This document shows, one piece after another, positions 8,271 to 17,189 of a DNA stretch of 64,000 nucleotides (position 1 is its first letter; each line of letters begins with the position of its first letter). Made by a program: the position numbers and the translations under genes. The stretch is from Chitinophaga filiformis. Its GTDB lineage: Bacteria; Bacteroidota; Bacteroidia; Chitinophagales; Chitinophagaceae. The notes below the pieces were generated by a model. The model worked only from the letters and a program-made list of their open reading frames with translations. It was not told where the DNA came from and ran no database searches. The stretch spans positions 186,001-250,000 of the forward strand of contig NZ_JAKIRP010000005.1 of the NCBI RefSeq assembly GCF_021646545.1, read 5' to 3'.

Positions 8271-10067
8271 CTATTCTATTACAGATTCCTCTTCGCCGGA
8301 CTGCTGGCGTGCGTACAATTCTGCATAATAACCGTTTAATGCCAATAATTCATTATGTGTACCCGTTTCAACGATTTTACCATCGTCGAGTACAATGATC
8401 TTATCAAACTCAAACAGCGCAAAGATGCGGTGGGTAATGATTATAGCGGTTTTATCCTTCAGATAGGCATAGAGGTTACCAATGATCTCTTTCTCCGTAC
8501 GGGCGTCTACGGCTGAAAGGCAGTCGTCGAACACCAGCAGGTTAGGGTTCTTGATCAGGCCACGGGCAATGGAAATACGCTGCTTCTGACCTCCGCTGAG
8601 CGTTACGCCTCTCTCTCCTACCACGGTATCAAACCCTTCCTGAAAACCCAGGATATCTTTTTCTACCGATGCCTGCCGGGCAGCCATCTTTACCATTTCT
8701 GGGCCGGCCTCCGGTGTACCGAAGCGGATATTGTTCATGATAGAATCTGAAAACAGGAACACGTCCTGTGGTACATAACTGATCTGATGACGCAGACTGT
8801 CCAGGGTTACCTGACGGATATCCTGTTTGTCGATCAGGATCTCTCCTTCCTGCGGGTCATACATACGTATGAGTAACTGGGCAAGCGTGGATTTACCTGA
8901 ACCTGTACGGCCGATCACTGCTACCTTCTCCCCTGGTTTTACCGTGAGGTTAAAGTCTTTAATGGCCTGGATACCGGTATGAGGATAGGTGAAGGAAACA
9001 TTCTTAAAGACCACTTCTCCCCTGATACTGACAGGTTTGGCGCCGGGACTATCGGCTATCGCCGGTCTTATGTCAAGAAATTCGTTGATACGTTGCTGGC
9101 TGGCTGCGGCGCGCTGGATCATGGAAGCGACCATCCCGATGGAAAAGAACGGGAACATCAGCATGTTCACATAGATCACAAATTCAGCCAGGTTGCCTAC
9201 AGTAATATTACCATGGATCACCTGTATGCCGCCGATAAAGATAGTCAGCACCACGCTCAGACCAATCATGAGGGACATGCTCGGCTGGAACAGGGCGTCT
9301 GTTTTAGCCAGGCTGACAGAACTTTTCTTGTAGGCTTCGCTGGCCTCTTCGAAATGTTTGATGCTGGCTTCCTCCTGTATATATGATTTGATCACCCTGA
9401 TCCCGGAATAGGACTCCTGGGCAATGGATGTAATATTGGACAACTGTGCCTGTATACGCTCACTTTTACGGTGAATGATATGGTTCACGTAATAAATGAT
9501 CAGCGCCAGCACCGGCAGTGGAGATAATGTATAGAGTGTCAGTAAAGGGTTTACCTCTATCATCAGGTATACCACTATCACGATCATAAAGATGGTGCGG
9601 GTAGCGTACATGATAGCCGGCCCTACGTACATACGCACGCGGGATACGTCTTCCGTAATACGGCTCATCAGATCGCCCGTGCGGTGCATTTTATAGAAGT
9701 TCAGGTCCAGCACCTGGTAATGCTGGTAAATTTCGTTCTTGAGGTCATATTCAATGTAGCGGCTCATCACAATGAGGGTTTGCCGCTGGAGATAAAGAAA
9801 AAATCCGCTGAGAAGGGCAAACAACAGGATGCTGATGCCATAGAAGGCCAGGACATTGGTAAATTGTCCGCGGAAAGCGGCTTTCAGGCCAGTATCGCTG
9901 AGGAGATTGTAATTGTCAAGGTTCAGGGCGAGGAGATCGAAGATCTGTCTGACCATAATAGGCTGGAACACGCTGAATACAATGGATACAGCAGTACAGA
10001 TTAAACCGGTGAGGAATCTCCATTTGTATTTTACAAAGTACTTATTAAGCGTGGCCAGGTGTTTCAT
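8271..10067 (-). CDS. ABC exporter, fused permease-ATPase (MsbA-like)
   Basis: Half-transporter of 598 aa: an ABC type 1 transmembrane domain at about 1-320, then an ATPase domain with Walker A GRTGSGKST, signature LSGGQKQR and Walker B LLVFDDCLSAVD. The residue after the Walker B aspartate is Asp where active exporters usually have catalytic Glu, as in the degenerate site of heterodimeric exporters. It may therefore pair with another half-transporter; none is adjacent. The substrate cannot be told (lipid, drug or peptide). It follows purC after a 96-nt gap containing a long hairpin. Confidence 0.9.
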   Translation of the reverse strand: MKHLATLNKYFVKYKWRFLTGLICTAVSIVFSVFQPIMVRQIFDLLALNLDNYNLLSDTGLKAAFRGQFTNVLAFYGISILLFALLSGFFLYLQRQTLIVMSRYIEYDLKNEIYQHYQVLDLNFYKMHRTGDLMSRITEDVSRVRMYVGPAIMYATRTIFMIVIVVYLMIEVNPLLTLYTLSPLPVLALIIYYVNHIIHRKSERIQAQLSNITSIAQESYSGIRVIKSYIQEEASIKHFEEASEAYKKSSVSLAKTDALFQPSMSLMIGLSVVLTIFIGGIQVIHGNITVGNLAEFVIYVNMLMFPFFSIGMVASMIQRAAASQQRINEFLDIRPAIADSPGAKPVSIRGEVVFKNVSFTYPHTGIQAIKDFNLTVKPGEKVAVIGRTGSGKSTLAQLLIRMYDPQEGEILIDKQDIRQVTLDSLRHQISYVPQDVFLFSDSIMNNIRFGTPEAGPEMVKMAARQASVEKDILGFQEGFDTVVGERGVTLSGGQKQRISIARGLIKNPNLLVFDDCLSAVDARTEKEIIGNLYAYLKDKTAIIITHRIFALFEFDKIIVLDDGKIVETGTHNELLALNGYYAELYARQQSGEEESVIE

Positions 10068-10101
10068 ATTCGTCTATAGTCAGATGTCCGTTGTTAACAG
10101 T

Positions 10102-10148
10102 CCGCAGACAGGAACATAAAGCGCCATGCTCCTGTTCCTGATCTGCGG
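10102..10148. repeat. Long imperfect hairpin between purC and the ABC exporter
   Basis: CCGCAGACAGGAAC (10102-10115) pairs with GTTCCTG and TCTGCGG (10134-10148) with one bulged base and an 18-nt loop. No T run follows on either strand, so it is not a classic terminator. It may stabilise or process a purC-exporter transcript or be a mobile palindromic unit. Confidence 0.55.
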
Positions 10149-10163
10149 TCGGTTGACATTTTC

Positions 10164-11093
10164 TTATAATTTCTGCAGCGTATCGATGATCTTCTTTTCA
10201 GCATCCGCCTGGGATACATCTTCCTTCACAAATTTCTGACCAGTGATATTCTCGAACAGCTCGATATAACGTTCGCTTACGCTAGTGACAAATTCGTCGG
10301 TCATTTCAGGTACCTGCTGTCCATCCTTACCCTGGAAACCATTTGCCATCAGCCACTCACGAACGAACTCTTTACTGAGCTGTTTCTGTGGCTGGCCAGC
10401 CTTCTGTTTTTCCTCATATCCTTCTGCATAGAAGTAGCGGGAGGAATCAGGTGTATGGATCTCATCGATCACGTAGATGGTATCGCCGATCTTGCCGAAC
10501 TCGTATTTGGTATCTACCAGGATCAGGCCTCTTTTGGCAGCCAGTTCCCTGCCACGTTCGAACAGGGCGAGTGTATATTTTTCAAGTCTCTCGTAGTCTT
10601 CTTTGCTTACAAGCCCCCTGGCGATGATCTCTTCCCGGGAGATGTCTTCATCATGCCCTTCGTGTGCTTTGGTAGTAGGTGTAATGATCGGAGAAGGGAA
10701 ATAGTCATTCTCTTTCAGTCCTTCCGGCATCGTTACGCCGCACAGTTCGCGTTTACCGCTTTTGTAAGTTCTCCAGGCATGACCGGTGAGGTTACCACGT
10801 ACCACCATTTCAACACGGAAGGTTTCACATTTCAGACCGATGGTCACGTTGGGCAGGGGAACTGCCTTTACCCAGTTAGGAACAATATCCTTTGTGGCTT
10901 CCAGCATAATGGCAGCTACCTGGTTCAATACCTGTCCTTTGTAAGGGATAGGGCGAGGTAATACAACGTCGAATGCTGAAATACGGTCGCTTACGGCCAT
11001 TACCATCAGCTTGTCATTAATGGTGTATACATCCCTTACCTTTCCCTTATAAAAAGCTGTTTGCCCGGGAATCTGAAAATTTGATCCTAACAT
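10164..11093 (-). CDS. purC: Phosphoribosylaminoimidazole-succinocarboxamide synthase (SAICAR synthetase)
   Basis: Joins CAIR and aspartate with ATP in de novo purine synthesis. Recognised by the SAICAR synthetase core: KVRDVYTINDKLMVMAVSDRISAFDV at about residues 18-43, the SPIITPTTKAHEGHDEDIS segment and the LILVDTKYEFGKIGDTIYVIDEIHTPDSSRY segment. Length is 309 aa, typical of the longer, non-Bacillus form. Starts at ATG 11093. No other pur gene is near, so purines are not encoded as one operon here. Confidence 0.96.
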   Translation of the reverse strand: MLGSNFQIPGQTAFYKGKVRDVYTINDKLMVMAVSDRISAFDVVLPRPIPYKGQVLNQVAAIMLEATKDIVPNWVKAVPLPNVTIGLKCETFRVEMVVRGNLTGHAWRTYKSGKRELCGVTMPEGLKENDYFPSPIITPTTKAHEGHDEDISREEIIARGLVSKEDYERLEKYTLALFERGRELAAKRGLILVDTKYEFGKIGDTIYVIDEIHTPDSSRYFYAEGYEEKQKAGQPQKQLSKEFVREWLMANGFQGKDGQQVPEMTDEFVTSVSERYIELFENITGQKFVKEDVSQADAEKKIIDTLQKL

Positions 11094-11228
11094 GAATCTG
11101 ATAATTACCTATTAAAAATGATTAATAATAACCCTCATTCACAGGCTGTTGACAAGGAAATCAACAAGCAGTTATGCATTCAGGTTCGCAAAAATACTTT
11201 AGCTTGAGGGAATTATTACTGATAATCT

Positions 11229-12599
11229 CTAAGAAAACTTTACAAGCTCCTGCACATTGTTGCCGGCATGTGCGTGGATGAGGTTCAGAATATATTCATT
11301 TTCAGGGTACTGTGTCAGCCATTCCTTTACTGCATGTTCTTCTGTAATGGCTGTATCGCGGGGAATATAGCCCATTCCGTAGAAGCGGCCCTTCTCCATC
11401 AGTATACAGCTTTGTTCCTGTGCATCACGGCCGTTGCCCATGATCACAAAAGAGGGTTGTTGTTGCTGCATGTGATTGATGGCGGCTTTTACCCGCAGGT
11501 TATATGTTTCAGGCCCTTCTTTCTTTTCGCAGGCGCCCCGGCAGGTATGGTCGGGAATGGGCGAACAGGCGCCGTTCCCTTTCTGGAGGAAGCATAACCG
11601 CGGACAAAGATCAAACTCTCTGATCAGGCCCCGTAACATCTGATGTCCCTGGACGAGCAGTGGAAATGCATGTAATGGCATGGTATACTTCCTCCGTTTC
11701 TCTATAGCCAGGCGGAGATACCCCTGCTGGTCTTCGAAACAGTAGAAGCCATACTTAAATTCTATGTGCTTTTGTGAGTAGTTGTATATAGGCCACAACC
11801 GTTTGATCTCCACGCTTTCCAGTATGTGGGCCATGAGTTCCGTACCGGTTACCTCATGTGAAACACCATAAATATTACGCAGGAATTCCTGGCGTTTGCG
11901 ACTGGCGCTGTTGCCGGTAAAATGGCTGTTCACCCGCTTCCGGATGTTCTTTGCCTTACCCACGTACACCACTTTTCCTTTCTGGTCATGGAAGTAATAA
12001 ACGCCCGGACTGCCTGGTAATGCAGTCACCTGCTCCGGCGGCAGGTTAGGCGGCAGGAACTGTTCCTTGGAATGTGCGCTCAGTGCATGGGCGATGGCAT
12101 TGTTCACGTCCTGCCGTTGCAGCAGGGCGAAAAGCTTCACCGTTGCCGAGGCATCGCCACTGGCGCGGTGACGCTGGGTTACTGCTATCTGCAATGACTT
12201 ACAGAGATTACCCAGGCTGTACGACGGCAGTCCCGGTACGATCTTTCGCCCGAGCCTTACTGTGCATAGTTTTTTACTGCGCAGCTGGTAACCGGCCTTT
12301 GCCAGGTGATATTGCAAAAAGGAATAATCGAAATTGACGTTGTGGGCAACGAAAATCTTATCGTGTATAAGGGCATATATATCGCCCGCCACCTCCTCGA
12401 AAGCAGGTGCGCTGGCTACCATATCATCTGTGATACCTGTCAGGGATTGGATATACCTTGGGATGGGCACACCCGGATTGATCAGCGTTTCATACTGCTG
12501 TACTACTTCCAGGCCGTTATAAATAAAAATGGCTATCTCGGTAATACCATTTGCGCTGGCATGGCCTCCCGTGGTTTCTATATCAACTATTGCGTACAT
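11229..12599 (-). CDS. DnaQ-type 3'-5' exonuclease fused to a GIY-YIG nuclease domain
   Basis: 456-aa two-domain nuclease. Residues 1-165 form a DEDD exonuclease: Exo I VDIETTGG near 4, Exo II AHNVNFDYSFLQ near 80, Exo III HRASGDASAT near 140. A UvrC-like GIY-YIG domain follows (SPGVYYFHDQKGKVVYVGKAKNIRKRV, about residues 190-220). The remainder resembles UvrC-related C-terminal sequence. This arrangement matches Cho/epsilon-like repair proteins, so incision plus trimming in DNA repair is likely. The ATG at 12599 is chosen over an upstream in-frame ATG at 12713 because it opens directly on the exonuclease motif and has GGAG seven nt upstream. Confidence 0.88.
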   Translation of the reverse strand: MYAIVDIETTGGHASANGITEIAIFIYNGLEVVQQYETLINPGVPIPRYIQSLTGITDDMVASAPAFEEVAGDIYALIHDKIFVAHNVNFDYSFLQYHLAKAGYQLRSKKLCTVRLGRKIVPGLPSYSLGNLCKSLQIAVTQRHRASGDASATVKLFALLQRQDVNNAIAHALSAHSKEQFLPPNLPPEQVTALPGSPGVYYFHDQKGKVVYVGKAKNIRKRVNSHFTGNSASRKRQEFLRNIYGVSHEVTGTELMAHILESVEIKRLWPIYNYSQKHIEFKYGFYCFEDQQGYLRLAIEKRRKYTMPLHAFPLLVQGHQMLRGLIREFDLCPRLCFLQKGNGACSPIPDHTCRGACEKKEGPETYNLRVKAAINHMQQQQPSFVIMGNGRDAQEQSCILMEKGRFYGMGYIPRDTAITEEHAVKEWLTQYPENEYILNLIHAHAGNNVQELVKFS

Positions 12600-12765
12600 A
12601 ACTCTCCACTCAGCGAACAAATATAAACACAAGTTCGTACCTGGAGAATTATATATTTCAACAAAAGAGTTGTTAGCCACCAGGAGCGACATTCCCGAAC
12701 TCAACAATCTCAACTCATCACCCGGGAGACTAACAACTACTTAGTTTAACATTAATGCCGCAGCG

Positions 12766-13338
12766 TTATTTATTCTTCATAGCTGCCTGGATCGCCTTGG
12801 CTGAGTCCTGATGAGCTCTCAGTGTCGGCAATGTATTGGCTGCCCATGTTTTCAGATCAGGATCGGTCAGGTTGTTCGCTGCCTTGTCAAATTTGTCCAC
12901 GTCTTCATTATGATCATCCACCATCATATCCATATAGTGTTTGTCAAAATCTTTTCCGGACATCTTGCTCATTTTCTCGATGTGATCTCTGGCATCTCCG
13001 GATATACTGTCCGGCAAAGCAATATTTTTGCTCTGTGCCAGTCCTTTCAGTTCATCTCCTGCTTTGGAGTGATCACGCACCATCATAGCGGCGAAATCCT
13101 TAACCCGCTGACTTGTTGCTTTCTCCTGTGCCAGTTTACCAGCCTGCACTTCCATCATCCCCCCATTGGCAGCTTCTATTGCAAAGTCAGAGGATTCTTT
13201 GTCCACAGGTGCAGTTTCTTTATTTACTTCCTGTGCACTATCTACTGCGTCTTCATGTTTGGCAGTGTTACTTCCTCCACAAGCCTGTAACATCCAGGCG
13301 GCCAGCAAAGTAGCGGCAAAAAAAGTGAGCTTTTTCAT
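12766..13338 (-). CDS. DUF4142 lipoprotein (ferritin-like fold)
   Basis: 190-aa lipoprotein: signal peptide with lipobox LQAC (Cys at residue 20), a charged linker, then a DUF4142 domain from about residue 50 with alternating helices (EVQAGKLAQEKATSQRVKDFAAMMVRDHSKAGDEL, and MDMMVDDHNEDVDKF). The family has a predicted four-helix, ferritin-like fold; the conserved His and Glu/Asp residues are visible, but a metal or function is not established. It is divergent from the TetR-OYE pair. Confidence 0.85.
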   Translation of the reverse strand: MKKLTFFAATLLAAWMLQACGGSNTAKHEDAVDSAQEVNKETAPVDKESSDFAIEAANGGMMEVQAGKLAQEKATSQRVKDFAAMMVRDHSKAGDELKGLAQSKNIALPDSISGDARDHIEKMSKMSGKDFDKHYMDMMVDDHNEDVDKFDKAANNLTDPDLKTWAANTLPTLRAHQDSAKAIQAAMKNK

Positions 13339-13584
13339 TTGTACCCTTTTTGGTTTAACAATTTTAGATGTAATCAGTAATAACGTGTGTTACAGTTTAC
13401 GTCTGTTATTTGGCAAAAAGAGTACCATGCCAGCCTGCGGACGGGGCAGCCAGCGAACAAATCCGCGGAAAGGTCTACCCCTGCTTACTTTGGCAAATGC
13501 GACCTGTACCATAATGATAATCAATACTTATATAAGAAATTTGTAGATCAATCTCCCCGTCCTGTCCTTAGGAAATACAATTCC
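13339..13584. other. Spacer between the DUF4142 gene and the tetR operators
   Basis: No gene supported. The stretch holds the divergent upstream regions of the lipoprotein and the tetR gene. Open frames crossing it lack family similarity. Confidence 0.4.
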
Positions 13585-13624
13585 GGAACATTCGTTCTAA
13601 AATAATTTGGAACATTCATTCTGA
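13585..13624 (+). promoter_or_regulatory. Paired operator-like sites upstream of tetR
   Basis: Two near-identical 16-mers, GGAACATTCGTTCTAA (13585-13600) and GGAACATTCATTCTGA (13609-13624), 24 bp apart. The first contains the inverted repeat GAAC-ATTC-GTTC. A third copy lies at 14234-14249 before the reductase gene. The placement across the tetR promoter suggests autorepression by the TetR protein. Confidence 0.6.
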
Positions 13625-13637
13625 AATTCTAATTTTG
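13606..13637 (+). promoter_or_regulatory. Candidate tetR promoter
   Basis: TTTG at 13606-13609 and TAATTTTG at 13630-13637, spaced 20 bp, fit the Bacteroidota -33/-7 consensus. The second operator fills the space between the boxes. The -7 box ends 4 nt before the ATG, so the transcript may be nearly leaderless. Confidence 0.5.
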
Positions 13638-13641
13638 TGTC

Positions 13642-14214
13642 ATGGCACGGAATAAAGCATTCGATCCTGAGGAAAGGCTGCAAAAAGCAAGGGATCTCTT
13701 CTGGGAGAAGGGATACAATGCTACGTCTATGCAGGACCTTGTGGACAGTATGCAACTGAACCGGGCCAGTATATATGATACTTACGGCGACAAATACGCT
13801 CTCTTCCAGCAGTGCCTGCAGAACTACGCGAAAGAGAAACTATTTGATTATAAACAATGCTGTGATAAGGTGTCGCCCATGACAGCAATTGAAAGTATCG
13901 TACGAAGAGCCGTAACGAACAAGAAAGAGGGTAAAACCTGCCTGATGGTCAAAACATCCTTCGAACTGGCTTCTATGGATGCTGGCATTAAAATGATCGT
14001 TCAGGAACAGGCCAAAGCGAGCATCAGCGTTTTACAGGAATTATTGGAGAAAGCCAAACAAGCGAATGAGATCCCGGCAGAGAAAGACCCTGCCACACTG
14101 GCCCAGTTCCTTTACGCCAGCTTCAGCTCCCTCTGGATGATGGACGTTCTTTTTGGTGATAGAGAGATGTTGGAACGTATGGCAGACCATATATTGGATA
14201 GCATCAGGCATTGA
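13642..14214 (+). CDS. TetR/AcrR-family repressor
   Basis: 190-aa one-component regulator with an N-terminal helix-turn-helix (about residues 10-55; DLFWEKGYNATSMQDLVDSMQLNRASIYDTYGDK) and a C-terminal ligand/dimer domain. It ends 57 nt before an old-yellow-enzyme gene, and both genes carry the same operator-like 16-mer upstream. This resembles the NemR-NemA arrangement, in which an electrophile releases the repressor from a flavin reductase promoter. The inducer is unknown. Confidence 0.9.
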   Translation: MARNKAFDPEERLQKARDLFWEKGYNATSMQDLVDSMQLNRASIYDTYGDKYALFQQCLQNYAKEKLFDYKQCCDKVSPMTAIESIVRRAVTNKKEGKTCLMVKTSFELASMDAGIKMIVQEQAKASISVLQELLEKAKQANEIPAEKDPATLAQFLYASFSSLWMMDVLFGDREMLERMADHILDSIRH

Positions 14215-14233
14215 TATTTTTTTACCTTTTTTT

Positions 14234-14249
14234 GGAACAATCATTCTGG
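14234..14249 (+). promoter_or_regulatory. Third operator-like site, before the OYE gene
   Basis: GGAACAATCATTCTGG, differing at three of 16 positions from the site at 13609-13624. It lies 22 nt before the reductase ATG, in the 57-nt gap after tetR. It suggests the reductase is also under the TetR protein's direct control. Confidence 0.55.
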
Positions 14250-14271
14250 AATTATTAACCAAACGACAGGC

Positions 14272-15303
14272 ATGTATCCAACACTATTATCATCCACTAC
14301 TATAGGCAATTACGCCATATCCAACAAGGTAGTTATGGCGCCTACCTTGAGTAAGACGCACGTTCCTGCGGGCATTCCGAACGACGTGATGGTGACCTAT
14401 TATAGCCAGCGGGCCAAAGCTGGCCTGATCATAGCAGAGGGGACCGGTCCTGCGGAAAACGGTATGGGCAGGGCACACATGCCCGGCATTTACACTAAGG
14501 ACCAGATAGCGGGATGGAAAAAAGTTACAAAGGCAGTTCATGAGAACGGAGGCCGGATCTTCCTGCAGATCATGCATACAGGGCGCATATCGCACCCGGC
14601 AAATATGCCTGGAAAGGCAGAGGTGATTGCTCCTTCAGCAGTTACCGCCAAAGGACAGATATGGACAGAGCAACATGGATGGCAACCATATGCCACTCCA
14701 AGAGCGATGACAACTTCAGAAGTACAGAAGATGGTGCAGCAATATGTGAAGGCAGCATCCCAGGCCATCGAAGCAGGGTTTGACGGGGTAGAGCTACACG
14801 CAGCGCATGGCTACCTGATGGACCAGTTCCTGCATCCTGACACCAATCAGCGTACAGATAAGTATGGCGGCAGCATTCCAAACAGGATACGCTTCATACT
14901 GGAAACAGTAGCGGCCGTGAGCCACACTATTGGTAAACACCGCACCGGTATCCGCCTGTCGCCTTACAGCCAGTTAAATGATCTGCAGCATCATGATGAG
15001 ATCGACGCGACTTACGAATACCTGGTGGATGCGCTGGATACTTATGGTTTATCCTACATCCATCTGCTGACAGAACCTTCTACGCCGGCTACCTTAATAG
15101 CAGGTATCCGCTCAAGGTTCAATGGTACGCTCATCCTGAACGGTGACTACGATGCGATACGTGCGGAACAGACAGTGTTGAACGGATTGGCAGACCTCAT
15201 CGCTTTCGAAAATCCATGTGTTTCTTCTCCCCTCTCCGGAAAGTTTGAAATGACTTCCAGTGAGCCGCTTAAAAAACCCAATTACGCTTGCGCGAATTGT
15301 TAA
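14272..15303 (+). CDS. Old yellow enzyme family NAD(P)H:flavin oxidoreductase (alkene reductase)
   Basis: FMN-dependent TIM-barrel reductase of 343 aa. Visible motifs: GLIIAEGTGPAENGMGRAHMPG, the substrate-binding LQIMHTGR segment, and FDGVELHAAHGYLMDQFL with the family's conserved HxxxGYLxxQFL pattern at about 175-190. Family members (NemA, OYE) reduce activated double bonds, nitro compounds and quinones. Here it probably detoxifies electrophiles, induced through the adjacent TetR. The C-terminus ends in CANC. Confidence 0.92.
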   Translation: MYPTLLSSTTIGNYAISNKVVMAPTLSKTHVPAGIPNDVMVTYYSQRAKAGLIIAEGTGPAENGMGRAHMPGIYTKDQIAGWKKVTKAVHENGGRIFLQIMHTGRISHPANMPGKAEVIAPSAVTAKGQIWTEQHGWQPYATPRAMTTSEVQKMVQQYVKAASQAIEAGFDGVELHAAHGYLMDQFLHPDTNQRTDKYGGSIPNRIRFILETVAAVSHTIGKHRTGIRLSPYSQLNDLQHHDEIDATYEYLVDALDTYGLSYIHLLTEPSTPATLIAGIRSRFNGTLILNGDYDAIRAEQTVLNGLADLIAFENPCVSSPLSGKFEMTSSEPLKKPNYACANC

Positions 15304-15333
15304 TCATAAATCTGAGAGTTGTTTAGTTGTTTA

Positions 15334-15366
15334 CACTTCCGTAGCGGAAGAGCTGTTACGGAAGTG
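15334..15366 (+). terminator. Possible terminator of the tetR-OYE unit
   Basis: Perfect 10-bp arms CACTTCCGTA / TACGGAAGTG with a 13-nt loop, 30 nt after the OYE stop. The following bases (GTTCTTTC) are only weakly T-rich, so termination efficiency is uncertain. Confidence 0.5.
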
Positions 15367-15494
15367 GTTCTTTCAGGTAAGGCATCAGGGTACTAAAGTG
15401 TAGGATATAAAATACGATTAGCTTTTATCAATCACTTGAAAGACATTAAATAGGTAAATAGAACTTAGGCTGGGAAAGCAATTCTCAAATAGTG

Positions 15495-15621
15495 CCGGCA
15501 GTATAAAATGGGCTGAATCTGTTTTTTAGAATAATATCAGACGTAAACAGATTGGATTTCAAAAAAAACAGCTTAGCCATAATTAGAATATAACAGATCA
15601 GGCCCATTTTATACTGCCCGG
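15495..15621. repeat. 127-bp MITE-like element with 28-bp imperfect terminal inverted repeats
   Basis: Left arm begins CCGGCAGTATAAAATGGGC (15495-15523); the right arm, read in reverse complement, is CCGGGCAGTATAAAATGGGC (15592-15621), with two single-base indels. The interior is AT-rich and contains a second inverted pair, AATCTGTTT / AAACAGATT. It encodes nothing. It could be a miniature transposable element or a highly folded RNA. Confidence 0.6.
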
Positions 15622-15679
15622 ATTTCTATGAATGTGACAGGTCCTACGCGTTGAACACACCGTACGCATTACATTTCCC

Positions 15680-15725
15680 GGGGTTGAAACCCCGCGCTAC
15701 AAACATAGCACCCCTACAGGGTGCT
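15680..15725. repeat. REP-like double-hairpin element, copy 2
   Basis: Hairpin 1 GGGGTT-GA-AACCCC (15680-15693), linker GCGCTACAAACAT, hairpin 2 AGCACCC-CTACA-GGGTGCT (15707-15725). It shares the linker and double-hairpin layout with 1217-1259. It ends 2 nt from the uxaC stop codon on the minus strand and could protect the 3' end of the pectin operon mRNA. Confidence 0.6.
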
Positions 15726-15727
15726 GG

Positions 15728-17170
15728 TTACCGGCTAACGCCAGCTTCAATACCTAACTCTTTCCAATTAAAATATTGTTGTGCGTTATAGTAGCAGATG
15801 TCTTTTACAACTTTACCGATCCACTCAATATCGTTAGGCAGTTCTCCGTTTTCCACCTCCTGCCCCAGTAACTCACAGACAATCCTCCTGAAATATTCAT
15901 GACGAGGATAAGATAAAAAGCTGCGGGAATCTGTCAGCATACCTACAAAACGGCTTAGCAATCCCATATTGGATAAGGCATTCAGCTGTTTGATCATACC
16001 ATCCTTCTGATCCAGGAACCACCATGCAGAGCCGAATTGTACTTTACCTGCAATAGATCCGTCATTAAAGTTACCGATCATAGTGGCCAGCAGTTCATTG
16101 TCGGCCGGATTGAGATTATAGAGGATCGTCCGGGCCAGTTTATCCTGGCTGTCCAGGCGGTCCAGGAACTTGGCTAATGCTCTTGCCTGTGAAAAATCGC
16201 CGATAGAATCCCAACCGGTATCCGGTCCTAATAAGCGCATCATACGGGAGTTATTGTTGCGTAATGCGCCCAGGTGATATTGCTGTACCCAACCTTTTTC
16301 CCAGTCCCATTCCGCCAGCTGTAACAGCAGTGCAGACTTGATCTGTCTTGCTTCCTGCAGGCTGAGTCTATTACCACCTCTTACCTTTTTGAAAATAGCA
16401 TGGATATCCTTCTCCTGGAAATCTTCGGCGTATATCTCTTCAATACCATGATCAGATACAGAACAGCCTTGTGATGCAAAGAAATCGTGCCGGTTCTTCA
16501 ATGCATCCAGCAAGTCGGTGTACGTAGCAATGGTGATGCCGGAAGTTTCTTCCAGGCGTTGCAGGTATTGATTGTATTTTTCAGGGTCATCTACATTCAT
16601 GGATTGATCAGGCCGGAAAGCAGGCAGAATAGGTATTTCAAAACCATCCTGTCTTAACTGCTGATGATGCTCCAGCGTGTCTGCCGGGTCATCTGTTGTA
16701 CACACCAACGCGACATTCATTTTACGCAGCAGATTACGTGTGCTGTAAGCGCTGGTTGCCAGCTGTGCGCTGGCATTGTAATAAATATCTGCCGCTGAAG
16801 CAGGATTCAGCACATCATGAATATCGAAGTAACGTTGCAGTTCCAGGTGTGTCCAGTGATACAACGGATTACGCAAGGTGTAGGGCACGGTCTCCGCCCA
16901 TTTCTCAAACTTCTCAAAGTCTGACCTGTTGCCCGTGCAATAGCTCTCAGGCACGCCATTGGTACGCATTGCCCTCCATTTATAGTGATCACCATAGAGC
17001 CATGCCTGGGTCAGATTGCCAAAGCCAGTATCCGCTGCTATCTGCGCGGGTGGCAGGTGGCAATGGTAGTCTATCACAGGCATCTCTTTCGCATAGTCGT
17101 GGTACAAACGTTTCGCAGTATTATTACTCAGGAGAAAATGTTCATCCAGGAACTTCTTCATTGTTGACAT
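15728..17170 (-). CDS. uxaC: Glucuronate/galacturonate isomerase
   Basis: Amidohydrolase-fold isomerase that converts D-galacturonate to D-tagaturonate (and glucuronate to fructuronate) in the cytoplasm. The N-terminal metal-binding segment PVIDYHCHLPP is at about residues 31-41, with family segments such as WRAMRTNGVPE and MLTDSRSFLSYPRHEYFRRIVC. Length is 480 aa, near the usual 470. Last gene of the minus-strand pectin operon, 19 nt after uxaA. Translation may instead begin at the ATG three codons on (MKKFLDEHF). Confidence 0.96.
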   Translation of the reverse strand: MSTMKKFLDEHFLLSNNTAKRLYHDYAKEMPVIDYHCHLPPAQIAADTGFGNLTQAWLYGDHYKWRAMRTNGVPESYCTGNRSDFEKFEKWAETVPYTLRNPLYHWTHLELQRYFDIHDVLNPASAADIYYNASAQLATSAYSTRNLLRKMNVALVCTTDDPADTLEHHQQLRQDGFEIPILPAFRPDQSMNVDDPEKYNQYLQRLEETSGITIATYTDLLDALKNRHDFFASQGCSVSDHGIEEIYAEDFQEKDIHAIFKKVRGGNRLSLQEARQIKSALLLQLAEWDWEKGWVQQYHLGALRNNNSRMMRLLGPDTGWDSIGDFSQARALAKFLDRLDSQDKLARTILYNLNPADNELLATMIGNFNDGSIAGKVQFGSAWWFLDQKDGMIKQLNALSNMGLLSRFVGMLTDSRSFLSYPRHEYFRRIVCELLGQEVENGELPNDIEWIGKVVKDICYYNAQQYFNWKELGIEAGVSR

Positions 17171-17189
17171 TAATTAATAGTTAGTAAGA

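Noticed and set aside
12600..12713. N-terminal extension of the exonuclease/GIY-YIG protein
   Set aside because: ATG 12599 begins directly on the exonuclease motif and has a good ribosome-binding site.
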